Below are positions 1 to 10,262 of a DNA stretch of 64,000 nt, piece by piece. The notes beneath the pieces were generated by a model that was given only the letters and a program-made list of their open reading frames with translations, was not told the origin of the DNA and ran no database searches. The DNA comes from Apium graveolens. Its lineage: Eukaryota; Streptophyta; Magnoliopsida; Apiales; Apiaceae. Position numbers and translations under genes: made by a program. The stretch spans positions 68,940,907-69,004,906 of the forward strand of contig NC_133657.1 in assembly GCF_009905375.1 (NCBI RefSeq), given 5' to 3'. Numbering within the stretch: position 1 is the first letter of the stretch; each line of letters starts with the position of its first letter.

Positions 1-563
1 CAGAAGAAAAAGCTGCAAGTTGTGGATGATCTAATATAAATTTGGGTTTTTCCATTGCTTGTAGGCATCGATTTCGTGGATCCGAAGAAAGAGAGCAGTT
101 ATGTAGGGAAAATTCTTTTGGCTGCTACCTTAACTAATATTTTAGGACATCAATAGCAATTGGAAACGTGAATCGCTGTTGACAGATGCTTGCAATAATT
201 TGCAAATTTGGTTGTTCATATCTGCCAGTTATGTGAAAATGTAATTAAGCTTATTTGTTGATTTTGTATTGATTTTTTTTAATTAATGATATATTAGTTT
301 GAGTTTTGCAATTTAATTTTGTAAGCTTAGTTTTTTGGTATTATATATATGAAGTCAAATATTCGTCGTTAAAACATATTTAATACAATGATTTTAGATT
401 AAAAATAGATATATGTTTCTGTAAATAACATCGGTTATATTAACAAAACTGATGTTAAAACATTTTTATACAACAGTTATATATAAATAATCGATGTCTA
501 ATGTTACATTTGACTTGAATAAGACAACGGAATCTTCCCAAAGCGTTGTGTAAGAATGCTTTA
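1..563. mobile_element. Interior or subterminal part of a CACTA-like DNA transposon (left portion)
   Basis: This AT-rich stretch lies outside the left TSD of element A and should be continuous with 36345-36466 once A is removed. It holds subterminal-type motifs such as ACATCGGTT (about 430), GATGTTAAAAC and ATCGATGTCTAATG, which resemble the ACATCGGTT/AACCGATGT motifs next to the clear CACTA terminus at 36466. No CACTA left terminus is seen, so the transposon begins before base 1. Bases 1-160 have a more exon-like composition, with a possible splice acceptor near 72, but no protein is recognised. That this is CACTA DNA is inferred mainly from its position and the shared motifs. Confidence 0.55.
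559..563. repeat. Left TSD of element A (CTTTA)
   Basis: CTTTA immediately precedes the TG of the left LTR and is repeated at 36340-36344 right after the CA of the right LTR. Confidence 0.85.
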
Positions 564-2046
564 TGTTAGGAAATAAATAACACACATGGGTGAATGTGTT
601 TTACTGTTTTTAGGCTTTTCTTGAATATTTATGGTTGAACAAAGTAAATGAAATCTTGTAGTAAAATGTGTTCATGCAGAAATTAAGCTTGCAGGAAATA
701 AAGAACACAAATCTTCAAAACTCACTTAATTTTATATTAAAATTAAGACCGTTTTGCTACAAAATTTATAGGCTCTTTATTGATAAAGAGCTTAGCTTCT
801 TCTTGAGAGTGTTGCAAGAAATTTTATCTAAATTGTTACAACTGACTAAAGGACCAGTGTTAACTTTATAGTTCAGTTAACTGCTGGTTTACACAGTGTA
901 CAATAAGACATGCTATTAGCTTTTCTAAACTGTTACTTGTCATTTCTATTTATAGAAAAGTAGATCTTCTATTTCTGGCTTAGCATATCTTTAGCATCAT
1001 GTGATAATTTTAATCTTCCTCTGTCAGTTAATCTTTACCATTGATCTTGCACATTCTTCAAGCTACTTTTTGTAGACTTGTCAATTCAGCTGTTTGGATT
1101 GTTTGTTGATTGTTAATCTTGAATATTGAACTGGTCTATGATTTTGTACTTTGAGAATTTTACTCGAGATTTCCAATTAGGCACATAGAGATCTTGACAT
1201 CTCGATAAGTATAATGACTTAACGAGATCTCTAATGCTCTAGTGAATTTGACTTATAGAGGTCTCTGAGTTCTCGAATGAAACTTTAGCTTGTCGGAATC
1301 ATGTCTTCACTTTGTCTTGTCGATAACTTAGAGTTCTCTAGTCAATTTTGACTTATCGATATCTCTGAGTTCTCTAGTGGACTTTGACTTATCGATAACT
1401 GAGAGTTCTCTAATGAATGTAGACTTGTCGATAACTCTGAATTCTCTAGTAAAGAAATGACTTGTCGATATCTCCAATCTTTATGTCTTCTTGACTTGTC
1501 GATATCTCACTGAGTTCTCTAGTAGCTTTCCTGACTTCTTGATAAGTCATTTGGTGTTCTCGAATGACTTCTCTATAACACTAAATCTGTGACTTGTAGA
1601 GATCCTGACTTAGAGTATTCTTATCCAAACATATTTATTCAACTCCAAGCTTCTTCAAAATTCTTCTAAGGCATGATCTTCTTCCAGATAGAATCCTTAG
1701 GATTGATACTATTTTGGATTGCATTTTTACAGACTTTAAGTGTTACAAGTACAAAATACAAATTAAGATAACAATACAACTTACTTAGGGTTGTCAATAT
1801 GACTTAGTCTTGTTGAGATACAGGCATGTCTTGCACAACAATCTTCCCCAATTTGTGAGAATATTTCCTAACACACATTCATGCCTGTTAACAAGACTAA
1901 CCCCAAGCTTAACAGATTATGAAAAGTAACAGTTCATTATTCTCCTTAGATCAGATGTCCATTTAGCTTTGCTTCATACTTTGATCAGGAACACTAATGA
2001 TATTGTTATCTTTAGTAATCTTTGACATCATCACTTATGTATTACA
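564..2046 (-). repeat. 3' LTR of element A
   Basis: This 1483-bp LTR starts TGTTAGG and ends ATTACA in plus coordinates. It matches 34812-36339 along its length with several per cent divergence and some indels by eye. A TATAAA box on the minus strand is at 949-954. Bases about 1150-1600 hold an array of TATCGATA / TCGAGA-type motifs separated by AGTTCTCTAG. The last 206 bases (1841-2046) extend beyond the canonical LTR boundary (ending GCACAACA at 1840) and include a former polypurine tract. See the finding on LTR extension. Confidence 0.92.
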
Positions 2047-2060
2047 ATCTCCCCCAACTT
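2047..2060 (-). other. Polypurine tract of element A
   Basis: On the minus strand this reads AAGTTGGGGGAGAT and directly abuts the 3' LTR. It is the expected second-strand primer site. A near-identical tract (AAATTGGGGGAGAT) lies inside both LTRs 206 bp further on. Confidence 0.85.
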
Positions 2061-2649
2061 GTTCATTATGAAATTATGCACAAGTTCTAATTAATGATGT
2101 CAAAACTCTAACTAAATGCAGAAGTCAATCTTCCCATTTTGTCTTCTTCTGTGAGTTTAACAAACTTTACTTCTATACATGTCTTCAATACTATCTACAT
2201 CAACATTGCATGAAGATTTACTCAACTTTCCCTTGTAAATTTTGTACCACCAGTGCATTTAGATTTTCTCTTCTCTCCCCCAAGAAGAGAGTATTATTGT
2301 CTGGCAACATCCAACAACTATTTTTGCATTTAGATATATTCTCCCTCTTTTTGACATTATCTCTATGTGGAAAGATTCAGCTATATGCACATTGTTCAAG
2401 CTTTTGTCATTGTCTATTCAGAACAATATCTACAACTTCAAGCTTCAGTGATTTATGTAGTGATGAATTCATCAAGTAGAATATGAGACTTTACTTAGAT
2501 ATGCATAATAAGTCTTTTAGTAACAAAAGGTCTTAAACTCTCTGTTCTTTTTAATAAGTAGTCACACTACTTCTCATTGCACTAGTCTCATGACTTTTAA
2601 GAGTCAGAGTTTCCTCACAAGGATTACTAAATCCAGACACTCATCTACC

Positions 2650-4226
2650 TCTCCTTTTGCAAGGAAGGAGCCTGCCTCTCTTATTTTCTGTTTTTCTCTC
2701 AACCTTTTCTCTCATCCTCACATGAAAAGATCAAATAATGTTTGACGTACAGAAATAAGAGGTGGCTGAGAAGAGTTGTCTGTGATCATATGATTAGGGT
2801 TGATCCATATAGGTCTAATCATACTCATTTCACCAGAAGAGTGAGTAACATTTCATACCTTGTGAGATGCTGAAGAATCAGTTGATTGATTTAGCAGTAC
2901 TGAGCAGCTGCATGTTTCATCAGTTTCAACTGTTCTCACAGTGATCTCAGTGATTCTGCCTTGATCACCATTTTGAGTTAATGGTTCTTGTGTGGTTGGA
3001 GATTCAAGAGTTGCTGGATGACTTTGACATCCAGGTTTTTGTGTACTCTACTCCACTGTCTGAATTCTGAGCTGCTGTTAATATAATTTGATGTGCAGTT
3101 GTGTCATGTTGATCAAGAGATTCTTCCTTGCCTGCTATACTATGTGAAGTATAGGTTCTTGTGGAACATGGATCAGGAAATGATAGTGCTTCTATGTCCC
3201 ATTCAGACATAGGTTCTTGTGTGCATGATCTAGGAAGTATAAATCTTTTGATAGTCTCATCTATATGTCCAAGAGTAATCTCCTTTACTCTCTTTTAACT
3301 TTGCTGTTGTAGGAACTTCTCACAGTTTTCCTTAGCAATTCTTCCTTAAGTCTGATATAACTGGGTAGATGAGCTTCTGAGAAGATCAGTATTAGATGAA
3401 GTTCTGGTACTTTTTTTGGAAATGAATCAGAATATCTTGGAGCAATTCTGATTTAGTAAGCACAAGTATCCCCTTCATGAATTCTGGAAGTTTTATATAA
3501 GCATGAGGATCTTGGCTTATTACATCCTTCTTTTCTTAAACAACAAAACAAATGAAGAACATTTTGTGAGGTTTCTGTCCTTTTGTAAAACAGGTTCCTT
3601 TCGAGAGTCACCTGAGTGGGATTGTGTTTGAGTTTGTGTTTATATTACTGTGCCTGGGTGAACTGCAGTTTGGTTGTGAAAGATGTATTAACTGCAGTTT
3701 AACATAAATGCCTGTTGAGTGATCCATAGATCTCAGAAATCTTGTAATTAACAAGTTTCTTGTAATTATAGGCAAATTCAGATAATTTTGCAAAAATTTG
3801 ATTTTCAAAGATGTTTACATACAAAAGTTAAGAGATTTAAAACATAAATCAAGAATGATTTTGTGTAATATTCTATTTTACTTATCCGTTGATATGTCTG
3901 TTGCATCAGTTAAAACCAAATGTGTTATCTCTGCTTTGAGTGATTTGTCTGAGTTTTCTGTTGTTGTTTTGAAGAGATTGTGTTTACCCTGTACTGCATT
4001 GAACATATGTAACTTTATGATATTTAGTTAGACATATGCAGAGAAATTTTCAGTTGCATGCAGTATTACAGGAAATATGATACTTAGATAAATTGTAAAC
4101 ACGTAGCAAACAAGACACAAACAGCTTTAAAATAGAGAAGATGAAAGATTTTCAGTAATATAGAAACAGAGTACAGGATGATTTAGATGCCAACAATTTA
4201 AACCCTAATCCTAACTACTTTAGTTT
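2650..4226 (-). pseudogene. Decayed third-ORF region of element A
   Basis: Between the polypurine tract and the small ORF at 4227-4579 the minus strand keeps patches of low-complexity, Ser/Thr/Glu-rich coding-like sequence (for example 3004-3290 and 2700-3000), broken by stops and frame changes. Its position, between RNase H and the 3' LTR, is where SIRE-like elements carry an extra, often called env-like, ORF. Element F has a 1133-codon ORF in the same place. I see no convincing residue-level match between the two, so homology is inferred from position only. Confidence 0.45.
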
Positions 4227-4579
4227 CTACTTCTTCTCTGCTTCAATCCTCCTCGCCCTGCGTTGGTACGCTCTGGACATGGAGTGTGCAAGAGAAATGA
4301 TTCTCTCTTGCAATTTCAGAGCAGCAAGGCGTTCCTGCTCAGCCTCCAAAGCACGTCTCTCCTGCTCGAGCGAGACTTCACCCTCGAAAAATAGAAAATT
4401 TATTTGATCATCCCAAGAGAGTTCATCAAAAACTTCAAGGGGAACATCAGAAGGACTGCAAACTATGCCTCTGATGCGGAAAAGAAGCCCAAAAGGTCAT
4501 AGTAGACCTTGTTATCATCCAAATGAAGGGCTGGTACATAAACGTCATTGTTTAGCTTGTAGAATACAGGAGCAGCCAT
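4227..4579 (-). pseudogene. Start of the extra ORF of element A: small coiled-coil protein, frameshifted
   Basis: An ATG at 4577-4579 opens a frame starting MAAPVFYKLNNDVYVPAL. It stays open for 38 codons to a stop at about 4463-4465. The next frame continues without a stop to TAG at 4227-4229, giving about 115 codons with one frameshift near 4460. The second half is a highly charged Glu/Arg/Ala/Leu helix (motifs LEQERRALEAEQERLAAL and RAYQRRARRIEAEKK) typical of a coiled coil. A TATA box lies about 95 bp upstream. I do not recognise the family. The promoter-like context suggests it was expressed separately from gag-pol. Confidence 0.5.
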
Positions 4580-4670
4580 TGGGGAGATTTGAACAAGATG
4601 AGGGTTTGAAGTTAGGATGTTTGTTGAGAAAAATAAATAGTGATGAATAATGAAGAGAGAAGGATTTGAA

Positions 4671-4677
4671 TTTATAG
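4671..4677 (-). promoter_or_regulatory. TATA box upstream of the extra ORF of element A
   Basis: The minus strand reads CTATAAATTC, followed by a pyrimidine-rich CTTCTCTCTTCATT stretch that would suit a plant transcription start, and then the ORF ATG at 4579. This spacing is ordinary for a plant TATA promoter. It is internal to the retrotransposon, far from the LTR. Predicted from sequence only. Confidence 0.5.
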
Positions 4678-4764
4678 AGGGAGAAAAGAAACCGAAGAGA
4701 CACTTGAGTTGCCCGGTGAATAAGTGTTTTAACCACACACACACTACGCGTAACTAACTTTCTA

Positions 4765-4856
4765 GTTTAACTATTCCCCATGCAAGTACTCAAGAACACT
4801 TACATAAAAGGTTTAACTATTCCCCATGCAAGTACTCAAGAACACTTACACAAAAG
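4765..4856. repeat. 46-bp tandem duplication upstream of the TATA box in element A
   Basis: Two adjacent 46-bp units (4765-4810 and 4811-4856) beginning GTTTAACTATTCCCCATGC are nearly identical (one difference noted). They sit about 90 bp upstream of the TATA box at 4671, where duplicated promoter elements would be expected. Confidence 0.85.
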
Positions 4857-5284
4857 TTAACCCTTCCTAGCAGCAAAAGATATTCCACTAGCTCACTAAT
4901 CAAATCATATACTCCGTACTGAGAAAGAATTATTTTGAATAAATTCAAAAACACATAATTAGCACACAGTCAAATAAATTCACTATTATCAGTATTCTCA
5001 AAACATACATATAATATACTAGTCTACTTACGTTAGACTAACATATTCCACATTTGATCAAAAATATGCACATAAACACGTAAATGTGTCAATAAGTCTG
5101 AGTAATTATAGACAAAGTATGTCAAAAGTATTTTGCTGAACATAATTTATGAATTAAATTATTCCAGTTTTTCATTCTTTTTGTTTCTTTTGATCTTTTA
5201 TTTATTAACTTCATATATTTAGGATATGAATTAATAAGTATACAGTGTACTTAGAATTTTGAAAAATTCCAAGTTAAAATATAT

Positions 5285-5795
5285 ATCGAGAAGTCTGGGT
5301 ATTTATAGAAAAAGTAAATGACTTGTCGAGAACTCAAAAATAGACGTTTGGAGTTTGTCTATCGAGAAGTCATTTTAAGAAATGAAGCACATATCGAGAA
5401 GTCATTTTAAATTACTCTTTTAGAGAACTCAAAATTGACTTATCGAGATGTCAAATAAATACCCAGTTTGTCCAAAAAGTGGACTGAATTAATTCCAACT
5501 TTTATTTGAATAAATTCAAATAAAATTGGAATAAATTTTCTAAGAGTATTTTACCAAAATAATTTATTAATTTAAATTATCTCAGTTCTGAGTTATTGAT
5601 AAGTCAAAAATTGTACTTGTAGAAAACTCTGTGAATAAACACTACTAGAGATCTCTTACAAGGACTTATCGATAAGTCATTTTTAAGCCTATCGAGAAGT
5701 CACTCGAGAAGTCAGTAAATTGACTTATCGAGGACTCACTCGAGAAGTCCTAAAATGGCTTGTCGAGGGGTCAATTTTGACTTATCGAGAACTCA
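5285..5795. promoter_or_regulatory. Array of TATCGA-type palindromic motifs in the pol to extra-ORF spacer of element A
   Basis: About a dozen copies of a motif around GACTTATCGAGAAGTC / TCGAGAACTC occur here, including a perfect 16-bp palindrome GACTTATCGATAAGTC at 5663-5678. The same motif family fills the U3 of this element's LTRs (about 1150-1600 and 35400-35870) and the LTR of relative B (about 37960-38340). The array lies upstream of the TATA box at 4671 on the minus strand. A role as a binding-site array is inferred. Confidence 0.6.
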
Positions 5796-6044
5796 GTTTT
5801 CTCTATACTTTTGATTTTTGTAATTCCGCCTTGTGTTAATTTTACATATTAAGAATGTAAATTAACAACTGAGCAGTTTACTTAGAATTTGAAAAACTCC
5901 AAGTTGAATTTCAATTTGAAAATTAAATATGCAGAGATTTTTGAAATATTTATAATTTATATTTCAATTAATTTCCAATTAAATCAAATTAATTTTGATT
6001 TACTGGAGATTAATCTGCTGCAAAATATTAGCTGAGTTCTTGCC

Positions 6045-9000
6045 TTAGGATAAAAAATTAAGCATTCCAAATTCACCTACAAGTCTAGTGAAAGTTGCTT
6101 CATCCAAAGGTTCAGTAAAAATTTCAGCTAATTATTTTTCTGTTGGTACAAAAATGAGCTCAATGGTACCATTTGTAGCATGTTCTCTGATGAAATGATA
6201 CCTCACATCAATGTGCTTTGTCCTAGAATGATTAACTGGATTAACTACTATAGATATAGCACTAGTATTGTCACACATAATAGGAATTTTGTGTAACACT
6301 AGGCCATAATCCATTAGTTGTTTTCTAATCCAAAGCACTTGAGCACAACAACTTCCTGCAGCTATGTATTCAACTTCAGCTGTAGAAGTTGATACAGATT
6401 GTTATTTCTTGCTATACCAAGATACAAGTCTTTGTCCAAGAAATTGACAGCTTTCACTAGTACTCTTTTTGTCAACCCTGCATCCAGTAAAATCTGCATC
6501 TGTGTAACTAACATCTTCAAAACCAGTTCCCTTAGGATACCATAATCCCAAGTTTGGAGTTCCCTTCAAGTATCTGAAACTCCTCTTTACAGCCATCAAA
6601 TGTGATTCTTTTGGATTAGCTTGAAATCTTGCACAGTGACATGTTGCAAACATGATGTCTGGTCTACTTGCTGTTAAATAAAGCAATGATCTAATCATCA
6701 CTCTATAGCTTGAGATATCTACACTCTTGCCCTTCTTATCTTCATCCAACTTTGTTGCAGTAGACATAGGTGTAGATGCAGGTGAACAATCAACCATTCC
6801 AATCTTTTTCAATAGATCCTTGACATATTTAGTTTGGCTGATGAAGATACCATCACTTCTTTGACTAACTTGAAGTCCAAGGAAGTAACTCAGTTCCCTC
6901 ATCATACTCATTTCATATTCACTTTGCATAAGCTTGGAGAATCTTTCACAAAGCTTCTCATTAGTAGAACCAAGGATGATATCATCCACATAAATCTGAA
7001 CTAGGATCGTATCTTCACATGTTTATTGTAGAAGAGAGTCTTGTCTATGGTACCTTTAGTAAAACTATGCTTCAGTTGGAAAAACTGATAGTGTGTCATA
7101 CCAAGCTCTAGGTGTCTGTTTTAGTCCATATAGAGCCTTGAGTAATTTGTAAACAAAATTTGGAAATTCTGGATCTTCAAAGCCAGGTGGCTGTTGCACA
7201 TAAACTTCTTCTTCTAGCTCACCATTCAGAAAAGCACTCTTGACATCCATTTGATACACTTTAAAGTTTGAATGTGCAACAAATGCTAGAAAAATTCTTA
7301 TTGCTTCAAGTCTTGCAACTGGAGCAAAAGTCTCATCATAATCAATCCCTTCCTCTTGTTAGTAGCCTTTTACAACCAACCTTGCTTTGTTCCTGGTAAC
7401 TACGCCATTTTCATTTATCTTGTTCCTGAACACCCATTTTATTCCAATAATGCTCCTATTCTTTGGTGCAGGAACTAACTTCCAAACTTTGCTTCTTTTA
7501 AACTGATTCAGCTCTTCCTACATGGAAGATATCCAATCAGGATCCATCAAGGCTTCATCAATTTTCTTTGGCTCTACTTGAGATAGAAAACAAGCATGTA
7601 GGCACTCATTAGCAATTGCACTTCTAGTCCTCACTCCAGCCGTAGGATCAACAATAATTGCTTCTCTAGTGTGACTTCTATCCCACTTCCTTGTATGAGT
7701 TTGTTGACTTGTGCCTTCATCATCTTCTTCATTGTTGGTATGCCTGCTAGATCCTTCTTCTCTTTCTCCCCTGAGTTTGTGCCATCAAATTCAGGTATTT
7801 GAGATGAGCTTCTATTTTTATGATTTTCCTATTGAGTAGTCTCTTCATTTATTATCTGTTGTGCATCAACTTCATCTTCCCTATCAGAATCACTATCAAT
7901 GTTGAGGTTTTCAAATGCAAGGGCTTCAGCTTCATTATCATCAAGGCATTCCAAGCCTGGACACTTGTCATCATCAAAAGTCATATCTGTGCTTTCCATT
8001 ATCTTCTTTTGATCAATCACATAGACTTTAGAGGTTGTTCTTTCCAGTGAATATCCCAGAAAAATTGCTTCAAAAATCTTTAAGTCAAATTTTCCCACAT
8101 ATTCAGAGTTGTCTTTCAAAATATAACACTTGCTTCCAAACACATGAAGATGCTTTACAGTAGGTTTTCTTTTAGACATGATTGAGTAAGGTGACTTGCC
8201 ATGAGCCTTGTTAATAAGATATATGTTTTGAGTGTAACATGCAGTGTTAACAGCCTCTTCCTAGAAACTTGTTGGCAACTTGGCATCTTGCAGCATTGTC
8301 CTTGCAGCTTCAACTAATGTTCAGTTCTTTCTCTCAACTACTCCATTTTGTTGAGGTGTTCTAGCAGCTGAGAATTCTTGAACAATGCCTTTGCCTTTGC
8401 AGAATTCACTTAATGTAGTATTTCTGAATTCTGTTCCATTATCACTTCTCAATCTTTTTACACAATTGTAGTCTTCAGCCTATTTTTCTATCTTCTTGAT
8501 GTGCTCAATTATGATATGTGGAGTTTCATCTTTAGAGTGCATAAACTCTACCGAAGTGTATCTTGAGAAATCATCCACCATTACAAGTGCATATTTGTTT
8601 CTTGAAATTGATAAGACATTTACTGGCCCAAACAAGTCCATATAAATTAGTTTCAAAGGAGTACTTATAGAATTCACAGTTTTTGACTTGTGACTTGATC
8701 TTTTCATTTTTCCTTTCTGACAAGCTTCACAAACTTCAACTTGAGCAAACTCCAGTTTATGCATGTCTCTTACCAACTCCTTTTTGACCAAGGTGTTAAT
8801 TACCTTGAAATTTAAGTGAGACAGCTTTTTATGCCAGAGCTTGCTTTGTTCTTCAGATGCCTTAGTGTAGAAGCAACATACACTATCCTTATTTGTTGAG
8901 TCAAAATCTGCAACAAACAAGCTTCCTTTCCTTGCTCCTTTCAGAGCAACTTCACCAGTTTTCTTGCTAATAAAAGTGCATTCTTTTTTGTTGAATAAAA

Positions 9001-9245
9001 CTTCAAAGCCTTTGTATGCAAATTGGATAACACTGAGAAGATTCACTTCAAGACCAGCTACCAGTGCTACATCATCAATGACAACATTTTCAGAAACAAT
9101 CTTGCCATATCCCATTGTGAATCCTTTGTTGTTATCTCCAAAGGTCACCAAAGGGCAAGCTTTCTCCTCAAACTGTGATAACAGGGCTTTATCACCTGTC
9201 ATATGCCTGCAATATCCACTGTCTATGATCTAGATGACTTTATTC
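6045..9245 (-). pseudogene. pol of element A: protease, integrase, RT and RNase H, broken
   Basis: In minus-strand order: a protease active-site region (IDSGYCRHMTGD near 9180-9225), the zinc-binding pre-integrase domain (WHKKLSHL ... CEACQKGK, about 8700-8850), the integrase core (MDLFGPVN, RSDNGTEF, PQQNGVVERKN), RT ([12 protein letters not shown], then MDDIILGS near 6985) and RNase H (SYTDADFTG, CDNTSAI, PLDEATFTRLV) to a stop at 6045-6047. Breaks include an in-frame TAG between IDSG-type sequence and upstream (about 9230), a stop near 8478, a stop near 8340, a frameshift near 7000-7060 and a stop near 6400. It is nonfunctional. The domain order PR-IN-RT-RH is diagnostic of Ty1/copia. Confidence 0.88.
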
Positions 9246-9269
9246 ACTTTGCCCTGCACACAATAAGTT

Positions 9270-10262
9270 TTAAGTGTGTTTAGCAGCCCAAGCAGTGTTG
9301 GGTACTTTCTTCTTGTTAACTGATTTAGCAGAAGTAGAATGAGTAGTTTCAGATAAAATAGAGTTCAATGACTGTTGTGCATTTTCCCTATCTGATGTAC
9401 ATCCAATTTTTGTTTCTTTAAGGTCTGCTCTCAGTTTGTGGCAACTCTTCATCACTTTCAAGTTGTAAGGGATGCAGTCAAACTTGGCACAGAATGAGTA
9501 GGGATTATTTGAATCTGCTTCATTGTATTTGCATGCTCCTTTAGTTGGCTTGCTAACAACCTTTTTACAAAGGTGAGTTAGATGATTTACAGAGCCACAT
9601 TTTTCACACTTCTTTCTAGGAGCATCTGCAGCATAAGCAGAATTATTACTTTTGTTTATCCCTATTTTCCCATTTCTATTTTTCTTCTTCTTTATTGCAT
9701 CTTCAATCTTAATTTTGTTGACAGGAGTCTTGGTGCTTTGATTGTCCATGAGATTTTCTTCTGTCTTAGAAGATTGAGTTGAGTTTGAACTTTTCCTTTC
9801 ATTATCCTCATCTGCAATTTCTTGCTTGATAATCAACTCTTCTTCACTGAAGTTTACTTCACAAGGCTTGAACATATGTGACCCAACCTTTTTCAGCATT
9901 GCTGGAACATTTTCATTCTTTGTTGCTTTTCCTTTGTCACTTATGTCTTTCTTCTTATTATTCAAGGCATCATAATCAAGACCAATAGTAATGTTTGCAC
10001 ATGGTTTGTTTTTCTCATGGTACTGACCAACCAATTCAGATACATTCCTGAAAGATTTCATCTTCACTTCATTCCTTTTCAGCTTCTCCCTTAGAACTGC
10101 TTCAATTTCATTTGCACACCTGAGCTTGTTCTTTAGATATGCATTTTCTGCTTTTAAAGCTTCAAGCTCCACCAACAACAATTCAATTTCTTTCTTCTCA
10201 CTTTCAAGCTTCTCATTTATCTTTGTTAATCTGCTAACTTCTTCATTAGCAGCAACCATGCT
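9270..10262 (-). pseudogene. C-terminal part of gag of element A
   Basis: An open minus-strand frame continues from the gag part at 33370-34761 across the insertion of element G. Its first segment is a coiled coil (VSRLTKINEKLESEKKEIE ...). It ends in a Lys-rich region and a CX2CX4HX4C-like motif (CEKCGSVNHLTHLC near 9560-9605). This long, charged gag C-terminus is typical of SIRE-like elements. The ORF as seen starts at 10328 inside the LTR of G, but that extension is an artefact of the insertion. Confidence 0.8.

Noticed and set aside
1..160. Possible host exon with a splice acceptor near base 72
   Set aside because: Too short, no recognisable protein, and the surrounding sequence fits the CACTA interior. 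Upstream sequence is missing.
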